This document shows positions 1 to 11,300 of a stretch of DNA of 64,000 nt, in pieces. The stretch is from Microvelia longipes (Eukaryota > Arthropoda > Insecta > Hemiptera > Veliidae): the NCBI GenBank assembly GCA_018340805.1, contig JACMZG010000008.1:19870524-19934523 (forward strand), read 5' to 3'. Under the pieces are notes generated by a model. That model saw nothing but the letters and a program-made list of their open reading frames with translations. It was not told the DNA's origin and ran no database searches. The translations under genes and the position numbers were made by a program. The stretch's first letter is position 1; each line of letters starts with the position of its first letter.

Positions 1-553
1 CCCGCGTCAGTGCCACATTGAGGGCACTGTTGCAATAAATATTTCTTCAGTAAAAAATGTAAAAATAAATGCTATAAAAACACCCATTTCGAATTTGAGC
101 CGTCCCTCTGGTAGACGAAATATGATCTACATGCCGTATCTGACGCATTTATATTGTATTAATTATACTTTAATCTAAGGTTATTTATATTTTATTACAG
201 GCATTAATTGGGCAAGGCGCAGCTAGGACAGAGGAGTTTTCCTAGTCTCCAAAAGAAAAACTCATTCCAGATCGTCTTCCATTCACCAGATCGTCTCTCC
301 ACATAGTGTGAAATTGATAACTACCGTAAAAATGTAGTGTATAAACATATGTGTGGCAAGACATGCGTACACCTAACAGCCTTCTGCATGTACTATAACT
401 CTGCATAAAATGGCTTTAACCCTCAGTTTGTTTATTTACAAAAGCATTAATTGTTTTAACTAAAGTAATTTTGAGGGGATGGAATCTGATTTGGGTTTTT
501 CATTTGTACCCTTTATCTATTAATAGGAAAATTTAAATTAACACTTTGTATTG
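1..553. other. Upstream region of the Gly-rich gene
   Basis: No open reading frame of note. Two places look like 3' splice sites. One is a pyrimidine-rich tract ending in ATTACAG near 200. The other ends in TTAATAG near 526, only about 27 bases before the ATG of the long reading frame. The second could be the acceptor of a 5'-UTR intron; this is inference only. No convincing TATA box was picked out. Confidence 0.35.
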
Positions 554-2968
554 ATGGAGAAATTTCTCGAAATAAATGATTTGTCATATTTTGATGATAT
601 GAGTGGTATAGAAGATTGGGTGACGGAAACGGCGGATTACATCTATAGATGTTATAATGAATTAAGGAATGAACTCATTGATAATGCCAGTAAATGGAAT
701 TACAGTGAATACTGCCATAGACTCACTTACCATTACTATAACCTTGCTAAATATTATTACAACCACCTGTATGCTGAGTTCAAATATGATCTATATAGTG
801 TACAATACTTTCTAAACCAATGTTCAGAAAAAATAAAGGTATTGCATAAGATTGGTTATGAAATAGAAGATCAACTATTTATTGATTGTAACCAGTACAT
901 AAAATATATCAGTATGTCATGTGAACAAAATAATTTTAAAATTAGAGATAAAAATATTGACGTCAAAGAGTATATAAATAGTTGTTTGTCAAACGGCTTT
1001 ATTGAAGACGAAAAACGGTTTTTAAGATTTCAAAATCTTAACGATATTGATAGAAATAATACTAAAAGAATTATGAAGAATTTAGAATTATTAAGAATGA
1101 TTTATAGGCTGGAGGAAGCCGTCAGTTTACGAAGCGAAAATAAAATTTTAGTTTTATCTCACCAGTCTGTTCGCTTAGGACAGGCTTACCAACTTGCCGG
1201 TTTAAACTTTCTCAATACATTGTACGTAAATTTGTCCAACAATTTAATCGCTAAATATTTAAGCAAAGATCTTAATTATCCTGATAATAAAAATATTATT
1301 AAAGATATCATCAAGAACGAATTAAAAGAGAATCAAAGCAGTTTGAGTTATGTTGTTAATGTTATTGAAGAAAAATTTGATGGATTGACATCAGGCGATG
1401 TAGCATTTATTACTGGAAAGTATATCAGAATCTGTTGTGATCTATGGATAGAGGAAATGAAATATGCATTTGAACAGTTGATTTGTGATAAGAGAGGAGA
1501 CGTTATCTTAGAGGTGTTTTATTCATTAAATAGCTTGTATGATTTAAATAACATTCATTGCATTTTTCATTTAAATTATTTTAAATTATTACAAAAAAAT
1601 TATAAGCATAAGAATGAGAAACAAAATAAATTTATAATTAATGAATTTAAAAGAGAATGTTTAAAACATATTAAATCTTATAGTGACTCCGCTAAAAATG
1701 AGCTTGAGTTTTTTGAATTTTTTATTGATCTTATATCTATTAGTAATGATTTTCAATATATTGTAGCAGTATTGGAAATGAGAGATTATTTTGATGATAC
1801 CATATCTCTGAACAAATTTATTTTGAATATAATGGGACTAAGTGAAAATTTATTTGGCCCAGAGCTTATTAGGCTTAAGCAATCCGCGCATCATCTTTTA
1901 AACGAGAATGATTTATTTTTTAGAGATAAATTTAAAGAAATGATAGAAGGCTTCATAAAACCAGTGGAGATAAGTGAGAAATGGATTGATAACAGATTAG
2001 TTATTGAAGTTAATGGGAAAAATATTGAGTTGGTTCATGTTATGAAAGACATTGAAAGTAAATTAAAATCTAATTCTGATATTGAAGAAGTTCGTTTTAT
2101 TACTGACGGCGCAATGAATATAAATGCTAATATTACGAGGGAATGGTGGCATGGAAAAAATATAGTGGTCATGGCAAAATTTATTAGAATATGTGAGGAA
2201 GTGGTTTGGGACGTATCTGGAGCTGATAACGAATTTGTGTATTTTAATAATGCTGGGACTGGAGAAGACGGCAGAGGCAGAGATGGAGATGATGGCCATC
2301 CAGGAGAGAGTGGCGGTAATGTGATTGTGTTGACTGAGAGGATAGACAATGCTGAATACCTCACTGTTATATCTGATGGAGGCAAGGGTGGTAAAGGGCA
2401 AGATGGAGGCGACGGAGTTGACGGCAAGGACGGTAGAGGTATTACTTTAGCTGAATTTCGAGAGCAATTTCCTCCTCTCGCTAAATTTGATAACGGTAAA
2501 ATTCCTCCTCTTTTAGAATGTTCAGTCAACAGTATAGAGCATCATTGTGAAGATATCTCTACAGAATGGTACCGAAATTTTAGAAATGAAGTATACCGGG
2601 ATAATATTATACCTAAAATTCGAAATGATATTGATGACAGAAGCAATTTTGGAGGAAACATCTTTATTGAGTCCACGACCAATGCAGGTAACGACATTGT
2701 GTTGTCATTCGAACGAGGATTTTGGTTTACGTTTACTCAGGCATTTTGTCTTTACAAAGGATCGCTAGGTAAAACTGGTGGAGAAGGTGGTGAGTTTGGA
2801 TTGGGTGGAGAAGGAGGTTACCCTGGTGATATTGTTATTAAATATCTTGGCGATGAACAAAAAGTTATAAATACGGTTGTCATAAGTCAGAAAGGAGAAG
2901 ATGGGGATAATGGCAAGGAGGGTTATACGGCAAACATGGTATCAATGGGTGGGATGTTGCTTATATAG
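554..2968 (+). CDS. Unrecognised large protein with collagen-like Gly-rich C-terminal third (3' end frameshifted)
   Basis: Single uninterrupted reading frame of 804 codons from the ATG at 554; the TTG at 551 in the same frame is not a likely start. I do not recognise the family. Residues 1 to about 480 are Lys/Asn/Ile/Leu-rich and look alpha-helical, with no signal peptide or membrane segment. From about 480 the protein is more beta-like and carries four Gly-rich stretches in G-x-x register, at about 568-590, 607-630, 736-760 and 779-792 (for example GEDGRGRDGDDGHPGESGG). They are too short and lack the prolines of a true collagen triple helix, so a repetitive surface or scaffold role is only a guess. 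There is no intron. The last ten residues (after GKEGY) break the G-x-x register. A one-base shift near 2924-2928 restores it and keeps a frame open to the gap at 3036, so the true 3' end is missing. Confidence 0.75.
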   Translation: MEKFLEINDLSYFDDMSGIEDWVTETADYIYRCYNELRNELIDNASKWNYSEYCHRLTYHYYNLAKYYYNHLYAEFKYDLYSVQYFLNQCSEKIKVLHKIGYEIEDQLFIDCNQYIKYISMSCEQNNFKIRDKNIDVKEYINSCLSNGFIEDEKRFLRFQNLNDIDRNNTKRIMKNLELLRMIYRLEEAVSLRSENKILVLSHQSVRLGQAYQLAGLNFLNTLYVNLSNNLIAKYLSKDLNYPDNKNIIKDIIKNELKENQSSLSYVVNVIEEKFDGLTSGDVAFITGKYIRICCDLWIEEMKYAFEQLICDKRGDVILEVFYSLNSLYDLNNIHCIFHLNYFKLLQKNYKHKNEKQNKFIINEFKRECLKHIKSYSDSAKNELEFFEFFIDLISISNDFQYIVAVLEMRDYFDDTISLNKFILNIMGLSENLFGPELIRLKQSAHHLLNENDLFFRDKFKEMIEGFIKPVEISEKWIDNRLVIEVNGKNIELVHVMKDIESKLKSNSDIEEVRFITDGAMNINANITREWWHGKNIVVMAKFIRICEEVVWDVSGADNEFVYFNNAGTGEDGRGRDGDDGHPGESGGNVIVLTERIDNAEYLTVISDGGKGGKGQDGGDGVDGKDGRGITLAEFREQFPPLAKFDNGKIPPLLECSVNSIEHHCEDISTEWYRNFRNEVYRDNIIPKIRNDIDDRSNFGGNIFIESTTNAGNDIVLSFERGFWFTFTQAFCLYKGSLGKTGGEGGEFGLGGEGGYPGDIVIKYLGDEQKVINTVVISQKGEDGDNGKEGYTANMVSMGGMLLI

Positions 2969-3035
2969 ATTTCAAAATATCCAACTTCTTTACTCAGAAA
3001 TGGCCTCAATTCTTAGGAACTGATCATAACAGCAA
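2929..3035 (+). other. Continuation of the Gly-rich gene in a shifted frame
   Basis: From 2929 the frame one base earlier than that of the 804-codon frame reads GKHGINGWDVAYIDF and stays open to the edge of the N gap. It continues the G-x-x periodicity exactly where the annotated frame loses it. This is best explained by loss of one base between 2924 and 2928, either a real mutation or a sequencing error. The gene then extends into the gap. Confidence 0.65.
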
Positions 3036-4000
3036 NNNNNNNNNNNNNNNNNNNNNNNNNNNNNNNNNNNNNNNNNNNNNNNNNNNNNNNNNNNNNNNNN
3101 NNNNNNNNNNNNNNNNNNNNNNNNNNNNNNNNNNNNNNNNNNNNNNNNNNNNNNNNNNNNNNNNNNNNNNNNNNNNNNNNNNNNNNNNNNNNNNNNNNNN
3201 NNNNNNNNNNNNNNNNNNNNNNNNNNNNNNNNNNNNNNNNNNNNNNNNNNNNNNNNNNNNNNNNNNNNNNNNNNNNNNNNNNNNNNNNNNNNNNNNNNNN
3301 NNNNNNNNNNNNNNNNNNNNNNNNNNNNNNNNNNNNNNNNNNNNNNNNNNNNNNNNNNNNNNNNNNNNNNNNNNNNNNNNNNNNNNNNNNNNNNNNNNNN
3401 NNNNNNNNNNNNNNNNNNNNNNNNNNNNNNNNNNNNNNNNNNNNNNNNNNNNNNNNNNNNNNNNNNNNNNNNNNNNNNNNNNNNNNNNNNNNNNNNNNNN
3501 NNNNNNNNNNNNNNNNNNNNNNNNNNNNNNNNNNNNNNNNNNNNNNNNNNNNNNNNNNNNNNNNNNNNNNNNNNNNNNNNNNNNNNNNNNNNNNNNNNNN
3601 NNNNNNNNNNNNNNNNNNNNNNNNNNNNNNNNNNNNNNNNNNNNNNNNNNNNNNNNNNNNNNNNNNNNNNNNNNNNNNNNNNNNNNNNNNNNNNNNNNNN
3701 NNNNNNNNNNNNNNNNNNNNNNNNNNNNNNNNNNNNNNNNNNNNNNNNNNNNNNNNNNNNNNNNNNNNNNNNNNNNNNNNNNNNNNNNNNNNNNNNNNNN
3801 NNNNNNNNNNNNNNNNNNNNNNNNNNNNNNNNNNNNNNNNNNNNNNNNNNNNNNNNNNNNNNNNNNNNNNNNNNNNNNNNNNNNNNNNNNNNNNNNNNNN
3901 NNNNNNNNNNNNNNNNNNNNNNNNNNNNNNNNNNNNNNNNNNNNNNNNNNNNNNNNNNNNNNNNNNNNNNNNNNNNNNNNNNNNNNNNNNNNNNNNNNNN
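3036..4000. other. Assembly gap (965 Ns)
   Basis: Unbroken run of N. It hides the 3' end of the Gly-rich gene and whatever follows the minus-strand gag-like start at 4005-4154. Confidence 0.99.
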
Positions 4001-4004
4001 ATTT

Positions 4005-4154
4005 TTAATTTATCATACTTCTCCGAAATTCATTCAAATTTATTTGAATTTTCTCTAGATTAAGATCCTCCTCACAGAGCAACTCCTTAAGCGCAGTTAC
4101 TTGTCTGGTGAACGCTCCTCTAGCTACACCACGGCTTATCTTACTTTTGTTCAT
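4005..4154 (-). pseudogene. Retrotransposon gag-like N-terminal fragment
   Basis: A 49-codon frame on the minus strand, ATG at 4154, stop at 4005-4007, just before the gap. The peptide opens MNKSKISRGVARGAFTRQV and continues with a charged leucine-rich helix (LKELLCEEDLNLEKI). That is the usual opening of Gag in insect LTR retrotransposons of the BEL/Pao or gypsy type: a basic start, then R-x-x-F/V-T-R and a helix. About 95 bases upstream is a tRNA-Arg-type primer site, which supports a retroelement leader on this strand. It is truncated, either by mutation at the stop or because the continuation lies in the gap. The family assignment is tentative. Confidence 0.5.
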
Positions 4155-4246
4155 TGAACAATATAAGTCACGTCAGATCAAATAAATCTAACTAAATTTT
4201 TTTAAAAGAAATTCGCGATAAATCCCATTCGCGTCGCGTATTTTTC

Positions 4247-4258
4247 TCACGGTCGCCA
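4247..4258 (-). other. Candidate primer-binding site, tRNA-Arg type
   Basis: On the minus strand the sequence TGGCGACCGTGA matches the primer site I recall for mdg1/412-type insect retrotransposons (complement of a tRNA-Arg 3' end). It lies upstream of the gag-like start at 4154. The corresponding LTR would be to the right (from about 4259), but no second LTR copy is visible to fix its ends. Confidence 0.5.
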
Positions 4259-4440
4259 CGTAAAATGCTACGAAACAAGTAAAAACTATAAAAGTTAACT
4301 ATAGTAATGAATAAACAATTTACGGATTCCATATGAACTCTAAAAACAGAATGTCAAATATTATTAAATAATCACTTGTCTATTAAAATTTATAAAATTA
4401 AATAAATAAACAAGTTGGGCCTTTTCAATCACAATAAGTC

Positions 4441-5760
4441 CATTTATGTGGGATAAAAATACCAAAATCGCTTTTGAAAAATGCAAATCATTGTTGTGAA
4501 ACATACTAACTTACCCGAAACCTGACGGTAAATTACATTTAGATACTGATGCTTCAGATGAAGGTATCGGAGCTCTTTTGTAACAAATAGAAGGGCTTTT
4601 TACTTTAAAAAATTAACACCTCCTCAAACAAGGCATAGTACTTTTATGCTATTTATAGTGCTATAGATAACGAAATTAAACAATTTCGTAATCTCCTTGA
4701 GAGTCGTGAATTCTCTATATACACTGACCATTAACCCATAGTTTTTGCATTTAGCCAAGACCCAACAAATGTTCCCCAAGGCGAATGCGATACTTTAATT
4801 ATATAGGAAAGTTTTTAACTGGCATAAGACATATAACAGGACAAGACAACAAAGTAGCTGATGCGTTATCGAGATTGAACGAAATTAAAAACGCTACGGA
4901 GATAGATTTTGATGAAATAGCTAGAGAACAAGATGATGATGAACTAAGACTTATTTTGCCTGGAAGGACATCTGCCTCCTTCAAGAGGTGTTCTATATCC
5001 ATGATTTATAGATAGATTAAATAGACCATAGATTTACGGGTCGAGGCTGTGCCATTGCTTAACATAACAGCAGAACAGGTAGCATACGAATTTTTCTTAA
5101 ATTGGATATCTAGGTTCGGTACACCGCATAACATAACAACTGATCAAGGCCGGCAATGTGAAGCTAATTTATTTCAAAAACTTATTTTGATAGTAGGAAT
5201 AAAAAGATTTAGAACGACTGCGTATCACCCTTGTGCTAATGGATTGGTGGAGAGAGTTCATAGGGTGTTAAAATGTCATAAAAAATAGCTGGACAGAAGC
5301 GCTTCTATCAGTGCTCTTGGAGATGCAAGTGGCATACAAGGAGCATCTTGAGGCTAGTGCGGCAGAGCTAGTTTTCGGGAGTTCTCTAAGGCTACCTAGC
5401 TATTTTTTTGGAGAAAAGGAAACTAATCAAAATCCTCAAGATTTTGCGGAAAATCACGGAAGGCTATGAGTTATTTAAAACCTGTAGTAAGAACAAATCA
5501 TAGTAAAGACAAACTTTTTTACAAGATCTTTCAACGTGCTCACATATATTTCTAAGGAATGATAGAGTGCGAGGACCCCTGCAGCAACCATACACTGGGC
5601 TTTACCGTGTAACAGCCAGAAGAAGAAAGACTTTAACAATATCTATCAACGGGAAAGAAAAGGTTGTTTCTGTAAAAAAAGGTCAAACCTGCTTACATTG
5701 AAGCAGAACTAACAGACGAATACAAAGCAAGAAAAGTCGAGCGGTTCGACACTTAAGAAG
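4441..5760 (+). pseudogene. Degenerate Ty3/gypsy-type pol (RT end, RNase H, integrase)
   Basis: Translation in shifting frames gives, in order: the RT/RNase H junction near 4441-4590 (LHLDTDASDEGIGALL, then an in-frame stop); the RNase H tail near 4800-4880 (IRHITGQDNKVADALSRL); the integrase core near 5080-5280 with TTDQG and ANGLVERVHR, so the second Asp and the Glu of the DDE triad are kept; and an integrase C-terminal module near 5560-5700 (GPLQQPYTGLYRV, ISINGKEKVVSVKK). The first integrase Asp and zinc finger are missing. Several stops and frameshifts make it dead. The oriented plus strand is opposite to the gag-like start at 4005-4154, so these are two different elements. No flanking LTR pair was found. 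Confidence 0.88.
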
Positions 5761-6294
5761 AAGAGAGAGTATTATGGCAAATGACATGACAGAATTTATT
5801 ATTATTTTTATATAGTTATGTTAAATAAATTAGTGTTCAAATATCTTTATTGTGTTAACTATTATTATACAAGTTGAGTTTTGCACTGCGTAATAATTAT
5901 TTTAAGAGTTAATTTCTGCTTTCTTTGGTGCACTCCTTTATAGAGAACCTCCAGTTCACTATAAACGAGAGCAACCCGACTTTATCTCCCATTTACTCTG
6001 CCTTTTGATTCTAGCCAAGTTTTGTTCGTTTTTATTCTAACATATGTATTACTTAGTGTCTAAGTCAGATAACATAAATTTTTACTTTTTTGATCTTATA
6101 TTCCTTCGCTAATCTAGAGACAAGTTATACACATCCTCTAATATCATTTATTACCACCGAACGAATAAGTGGTTAGCATTAGCGAGAACTATTCTCCACA
6201 AGTAAGAGAAACGAGGAAGTCAAACCGGGGTTTGACATAAAGTGTCCGTTAAGGTGTTCCTAAGACCTCCTGAGTATTTTTAACTAAGTTTTCA
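5761..6294. other. No gene; possible decayed LTR
   Basis: Follows the integrase tail directly, where a 3' LTR would be expected, but no TG...CA boundaries or second copy are visible. Nothing else recognised. Confidence 0.3.
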
Positions 6295-6485
6295 GTCTGT
6301 ACAAGTGTGTGTATGCGAATGTGTAAGTGTATGTATGTGCGCGAGTGTTTGTTGTCATTGCAGCTCTCAGTGTATTTATGCTAGATAGTTGAAACATGGC
6401 AAATAATCAATCTTTAGGTCTAGGTCTTTTGGCCGATTTTAAATTCAGCACGCATATATTCATTTATAAGACCAACATGTATGTT
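6295..6485 (+). repeat. Fragment of the dispersed 5S-containing repeat family (5' part only)
   Basis: Matches the left part of the family in the orientation in which its 5S-like segment reads on the plus strand: a GT-rich stretch, then GTGTATTTATGCTAGA and, near 6450-6485, CAGCACGCATAT...TATAAGACCAACATG. The 5S-like segment itself is absent. Compare the full copy at 22321-23033. Confidence 0.6.
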
Positions 6486-6597
6486 TTAATTTTACAATTG
6501 CCGCCTTAATAGGTATAGGTATTTCAGGGTAAAATTTAATTTACATAAGACAAGGTTTAAAACGATAAATTTTTAACAATTTATTTTAAAACTCTTT

Positions 6598-6632
<35 letters not shown>

Positions 6633-7980
6633 GGCATGATTTTAAAACATTTTAAGCCATAAAATATTCATCAATAAAGATAAAAATAATTATTTAAAAT
6701 TAAATTATTAATTTATTAATTAATAAATTATTATAATTATCTATTATTTATTATTAATTATTTAACAATTAAAAAATTATTAACTAAATTCTCCTATTTT
6801 ATAAACTTTTTATAAATCATTATGTACCATATCTTATATAACTTTAATATCTTTTTATTTTTTTACTTATCTATTTTTATTTGTGCTATTTCTCTTTTCA
6901 TTTAAATTATAAAAATCATATTAAAGAAAGAAATAACTTATTCCTCCATACTCCTCATTTAATCTATAATGACTACCTTTGGCACAATTGCAAATCAAAG
7001 AACTGCCACTTTGTTTGTTAAAAACTTTAAGCCACCAAGAACTTACGGGCCCATGATCAAGAACAATCAAGAGAAAAAATTTGTTATCCCTAATTTTCAA
7101 CTAGTTGGCCAGAAGTGCTAATGTATATCGAGGTACAGATGTCTGAACCTCTTCCCTCTTGAAATCAAGAAATTCAAAACCAACTACTAATCTTAAATAT
7201 CTTTGAAATTGCATATTATAATAATTTAGAAACACATTTCATTATCTTTTACAATCAGTTACTTATTTCTATATTACATCTTTTTTTATTATTTTACGCT
7301 GTGCTTTATTTCCATATATACCTATAAAAACATAATACAAATACTATTCATTCTTTCTTGAAAGACTCGTATTCTTTAACTTAAATACCACTATTAACAA
7401 GTTTAAGCACTTATAATACTTTACTTATTAAAATTTATTTTTATTAATCACCTTTATTATCTCTTTTTATTAGTTTTGAACAAGATAATTTCTTTTTACA
7501 GATACATTTTATTTTATACTTAAACATTAAAATTTAAAATATTATTTTATGTTTACCTGATAAAGCCTTTAAACTCTCCCCCAACTCCAGCTTGCTGTTT
7601 TGGGAGTATTGATTAAAACCTGTATGTACTACTTTGTTTATACTTTTTATATCAAATATATTATTTTGAATTTGAATTTGAATATAGCCTGACATATTTA
7701 ATTTTACTATCTAGTCTTCTTGTTCTTATCTCTTAACAATTTTTGTTTATCTCAGTTCGGTTTTTATTATTTATTTATTTTATTTAGTTATTTGACTGGG
7801 TTAATTAGTTTTAATTAACTGTGATATTAGATTTAAGTTTTTGTTTGTTTGTGTAATTAACTAGTCAACTATGATTTTGTAAAAAAAAAAATACCTGTGA
7901 AATATATAGCTAAATAATTAGTTTTTGTTGTTATTATAGAACTTTAAGCTGTTGTGTTTAAATTTCCAATAAAAAAATGA
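6486..7980. other. AT-rich DNA without a recognised gene
   Basis: Contains a poly(T) run of about 29 at 6600-6628 followed by simple AATTA-type sequence to about 6790. The poly(T) could be the poly(A) tail of a minus-strand retroposon, but nothing recognisable precedes it. No coding signal. Confidence 0.5.
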
Positions 7981-8392
7981 ACTAACGCTGATAATGAGAT
8001 AAAACGGCACATTTGTTAGTCATGTACATGGCTGCAGGCGTGCTAAATATAAAATTGATTGCATCAGATTTCTGCGTGTTATAATATTTCAAAATGTTTG
8101 CTGAGTCATTATTCCGGGTTAATGACGTTACATTTTTTCCGAATAGCACAACGACACCTGTAACCTTATTTTTGTACAAAGTTCCAACTCTCTAGCATAA
8201 ATACACTGGGAGCTATAATGATAACAGACACACACATACACGCATTTACAGACAAACAACTTTGTGAAAACCACTTAGGTTGGCTTAAAAACACCTGAAA
8301 CGGATAATTCCGGTGACATCCCGGTTTCAAATATTTTTGCAAATTCAATACTTTTCCTTTATACCTACGGTATAAATGAGGAAAATTAAAAA
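7981..8392 (-). repeat. Dispersed 5S-containing repeat family, partial copy (distal half)
   Basis: Corresponds to the right half of the full copy at 22321-23033 in the same orientation. It starts at GCTGATAATGAGATAAAAC and ends at the terminal block GGTATAAATGAGGAAAAT. Shared landmarks are GCTGAGTCATTATT, CCGAATAGCACAAC, CTCTAGCATAAATACACTGG, a CA-repeat and ACGGATAATTCCGGTGACAT. The 5S-like segment is missing. Confidence 0.8.
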
Positions 8393-11300
8393 GATAGTAT
8401 TAATACAATTATTTTAAAGCAAGTAATTTTAATTTAGGTTCAGGTTTTGGAAACAAAACCTAAATTAATTTATATTTTAACCTAGCCTGTTAATAAAGTT
8501 GCCTAACGATTAATAAATAACTTAACAAATTATTGTCGCTTTGACTATCCGCAAAGAAGAAGTAAATCGAGTGTGAAGTTTATCAATTTCAAATTAACAG
8601 CAAAGAACAGTTGCCACCAATGAAATATCAAAGAAAAGTTTATCCACAACTTAACTATACAGGTCATCGTAAAGCCCTCATAAAAAAGAACAGCAGAACA
8701 TAAAGAGAGCTGGCTGCAGACCCTGGTTTTAGTTCTTACATAGTAACAATGTTTTTTAAACTATTGGCAACTAAGACCATCGGCAGAAATCTCATTTCCA
8801 CTTCGTTGATAACTGAAGGGTTGAGGCAATGCTATAGTGGTACTCATACCATTTGGTTCTCATTCATATACTAAGGGCAACCCTTAGTAGAATAATGATA
8901 GAAGGAAATAAGGCAATAAACTTCGTAACTTCTTCATTCATTGTTACTTTATCATTAGCATTCACTTACTTTTCTACATAACCTCACTCACTTTCTCTCA
9001 CACTAACTATCCAATCTCTATCTCTCGACACTACTTTACACCCATTCTCTCTTCAACTCTCTCTCCCCCTTTGTAACCACTTTTTCCTGCTTCCTAGAGA
9101 GGTGGTAATAGGGTAGGATAGTCCGAAACCCCTTTTAACTTCCTCAATCCTTAGTTCTCACTCACCTTTATATCTCACTCTTTTATTCTCATACCTCATT
9201 CTCACACTCACTTTACCCTCTACACTCTCGATCCCACCCCACGCTATATGCTCCCCCACTCCACCTACTCTACTAAACCAGAACAAACCTCTTGCTCCCA
9301 CCCTTCCTTTATCACTTTAACTAAAGAGCTTTCTTCCTTTCACTCTAACCTTATCACTTAACCTTTTAAACACAAACCTATTAAAACATTAAACATTTAT
9401 ACGTCGATAAATAATCCTTAAATAATTTATCAAATAGCACAAAACCACCAATCATTAGAATTATGAAAATAATCTACTAAACATTTTAAACCAATGTTAT
9501 AAACACAAATAATAATGGTTTCGTTTACTTCTTATTTTCCAAGTTATAAATAATTCTTTATAAAACTCCAACTCTGGTTCCACGAACTTCTGTCTCCATT
9601 TGAAAACTCAACTCAGCCTGGAACAGACATTGCAAACAAGTTTATTTCTAATAAATACATTTTGTTGGAAGTTCAAAGTTGTTTAGTTGGTATATTTTCA
9701 CTTCTAAATGCTTAATTTTGAAAAGTTTTTTGTGTATTTTTTTATATTCCTTGTTTATTGGAATTTACACTAACTCTTGATATAGTTATTATGTAGATCT
9801 GAAGTGTTTTATAGTTATAATATATGGGAGTGGGATCATAGGATTGAACATAATAAAATTGATTTTATATAATAAGATTCGTTCGCCTTGGTTGGAGAGA
9901 CAAACTGCCCTAAAATATTTTATTTTTCATCATGTCTGAAAAATCAAACAAATCTACATTAAGAGAAATAGATTTGCGGCATTAATTTCCCTGTATGCAT
10001 TTACAGGGACGGGCCATCGCAACACCGCTTTGAGATCAGTCTACAGTTCGCTATCCGTTCTCAAGTGTGAAAACTTGAAATACCTTTATATTAATAATAA
10101 TGCCATTCTATTACTGCATATAATAATAATAATACTGCTTTTATGCTATAAGCTAATAATACTATTTTTACCATACTAAAAAAATACCGTTTTCATCTTT
10201 GCACTCTGATACTTAGCTCACCACTTCCAGAAGATTAAAGCTTTAATCTTACTGTTTGTAATAGGATCGAAATATTATAAATTTACGTTGCGGGACCATG
10301 AAGTCATATGATAAACATTTACCAAAATATAACTAACACAAAAAAATTATCATTGTTTGTCAGGAGTCAAAATTTTTTTTAGGATTATTTTTTTATGTGA
10401 GTATGAATTACTCTTTAGGTTAACTTTACTAACGTATTTAACTCTTTACAGTTTAGTCCTTTTTACATTAAAACTTATCTACTATTTGTTTCGCCTTTTC
10501 CTATTTTAACGAATTATAAAGGTAAGAATTCACGAAAATTCACTTTCTTCCTTGAGTAGCTCCGAATAATTAAAATAGTAGCCTTCTAAATCCTTCACAC
10601 ATTTTATTGCAGTGACAGTTCTACTGTATTGGTGGTCTAAGCTATATATAAAGTTATATAGACTTTCTGAACACAATAGTTTAATATGAAATAATATTTT
10701 TATTGCTTTCAGGTCAAGGTTAAATGTACAAAAACTCTAAATATTAAGTAAGTCGTTTATTAATTTTTTATTTTATCATTTTAGTTTTCTTGGTATTCGC
10801 TTGCTTAAAATTAAAACCGTAAAACGTTGATATCTGCCTTTATTTCTTAAAATCTTAAGTGAAGAAGATTAAGAAAAGAGTTTTAAAGGAGTATCAAGAA
10901 AAAGTTCTTATTTTTCCAGGTTTTTTTAGCAATTTGAAGACGAAGAAGAATCTTTTAAAAGACTTTTAGCTCTTTACTTAATAAGAACTAAGAGGAGCAA
11001 TTATTCCAAGCCACCTGCCGGGCGACCTTATAATGCTTTCTTTAATGCTTCAAACTCTTTACTTCTTTAACTTCGTCTTAATTTTTTTTATTTATCTTTT
11101 TTAACCTATAAAATTACCTTAAACCCTAAACTTGTAAAACATATCGTAAACGAATGTACGCGTGGATATGAGTTTTACGTGTCATTGTTTAAATGTTTGA
11201 CATTGTATAGTTTATCTTGTTTCTATCGATTGTCATATATTAAGACTTTGCTCTTGCGTCGTGAGTCTAGTTGTGTTCTATGATCCGTCCTGCCAGGGTC

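Noticed and set aside
2035..2529. Minus-strand frames of 164 and 112 codons
   Set aside because: Antisense shadows of the Gly-rich repeat region of the 554-2968 gene; composition is Pro/Ser-rich only because Gly codons are read backwards.
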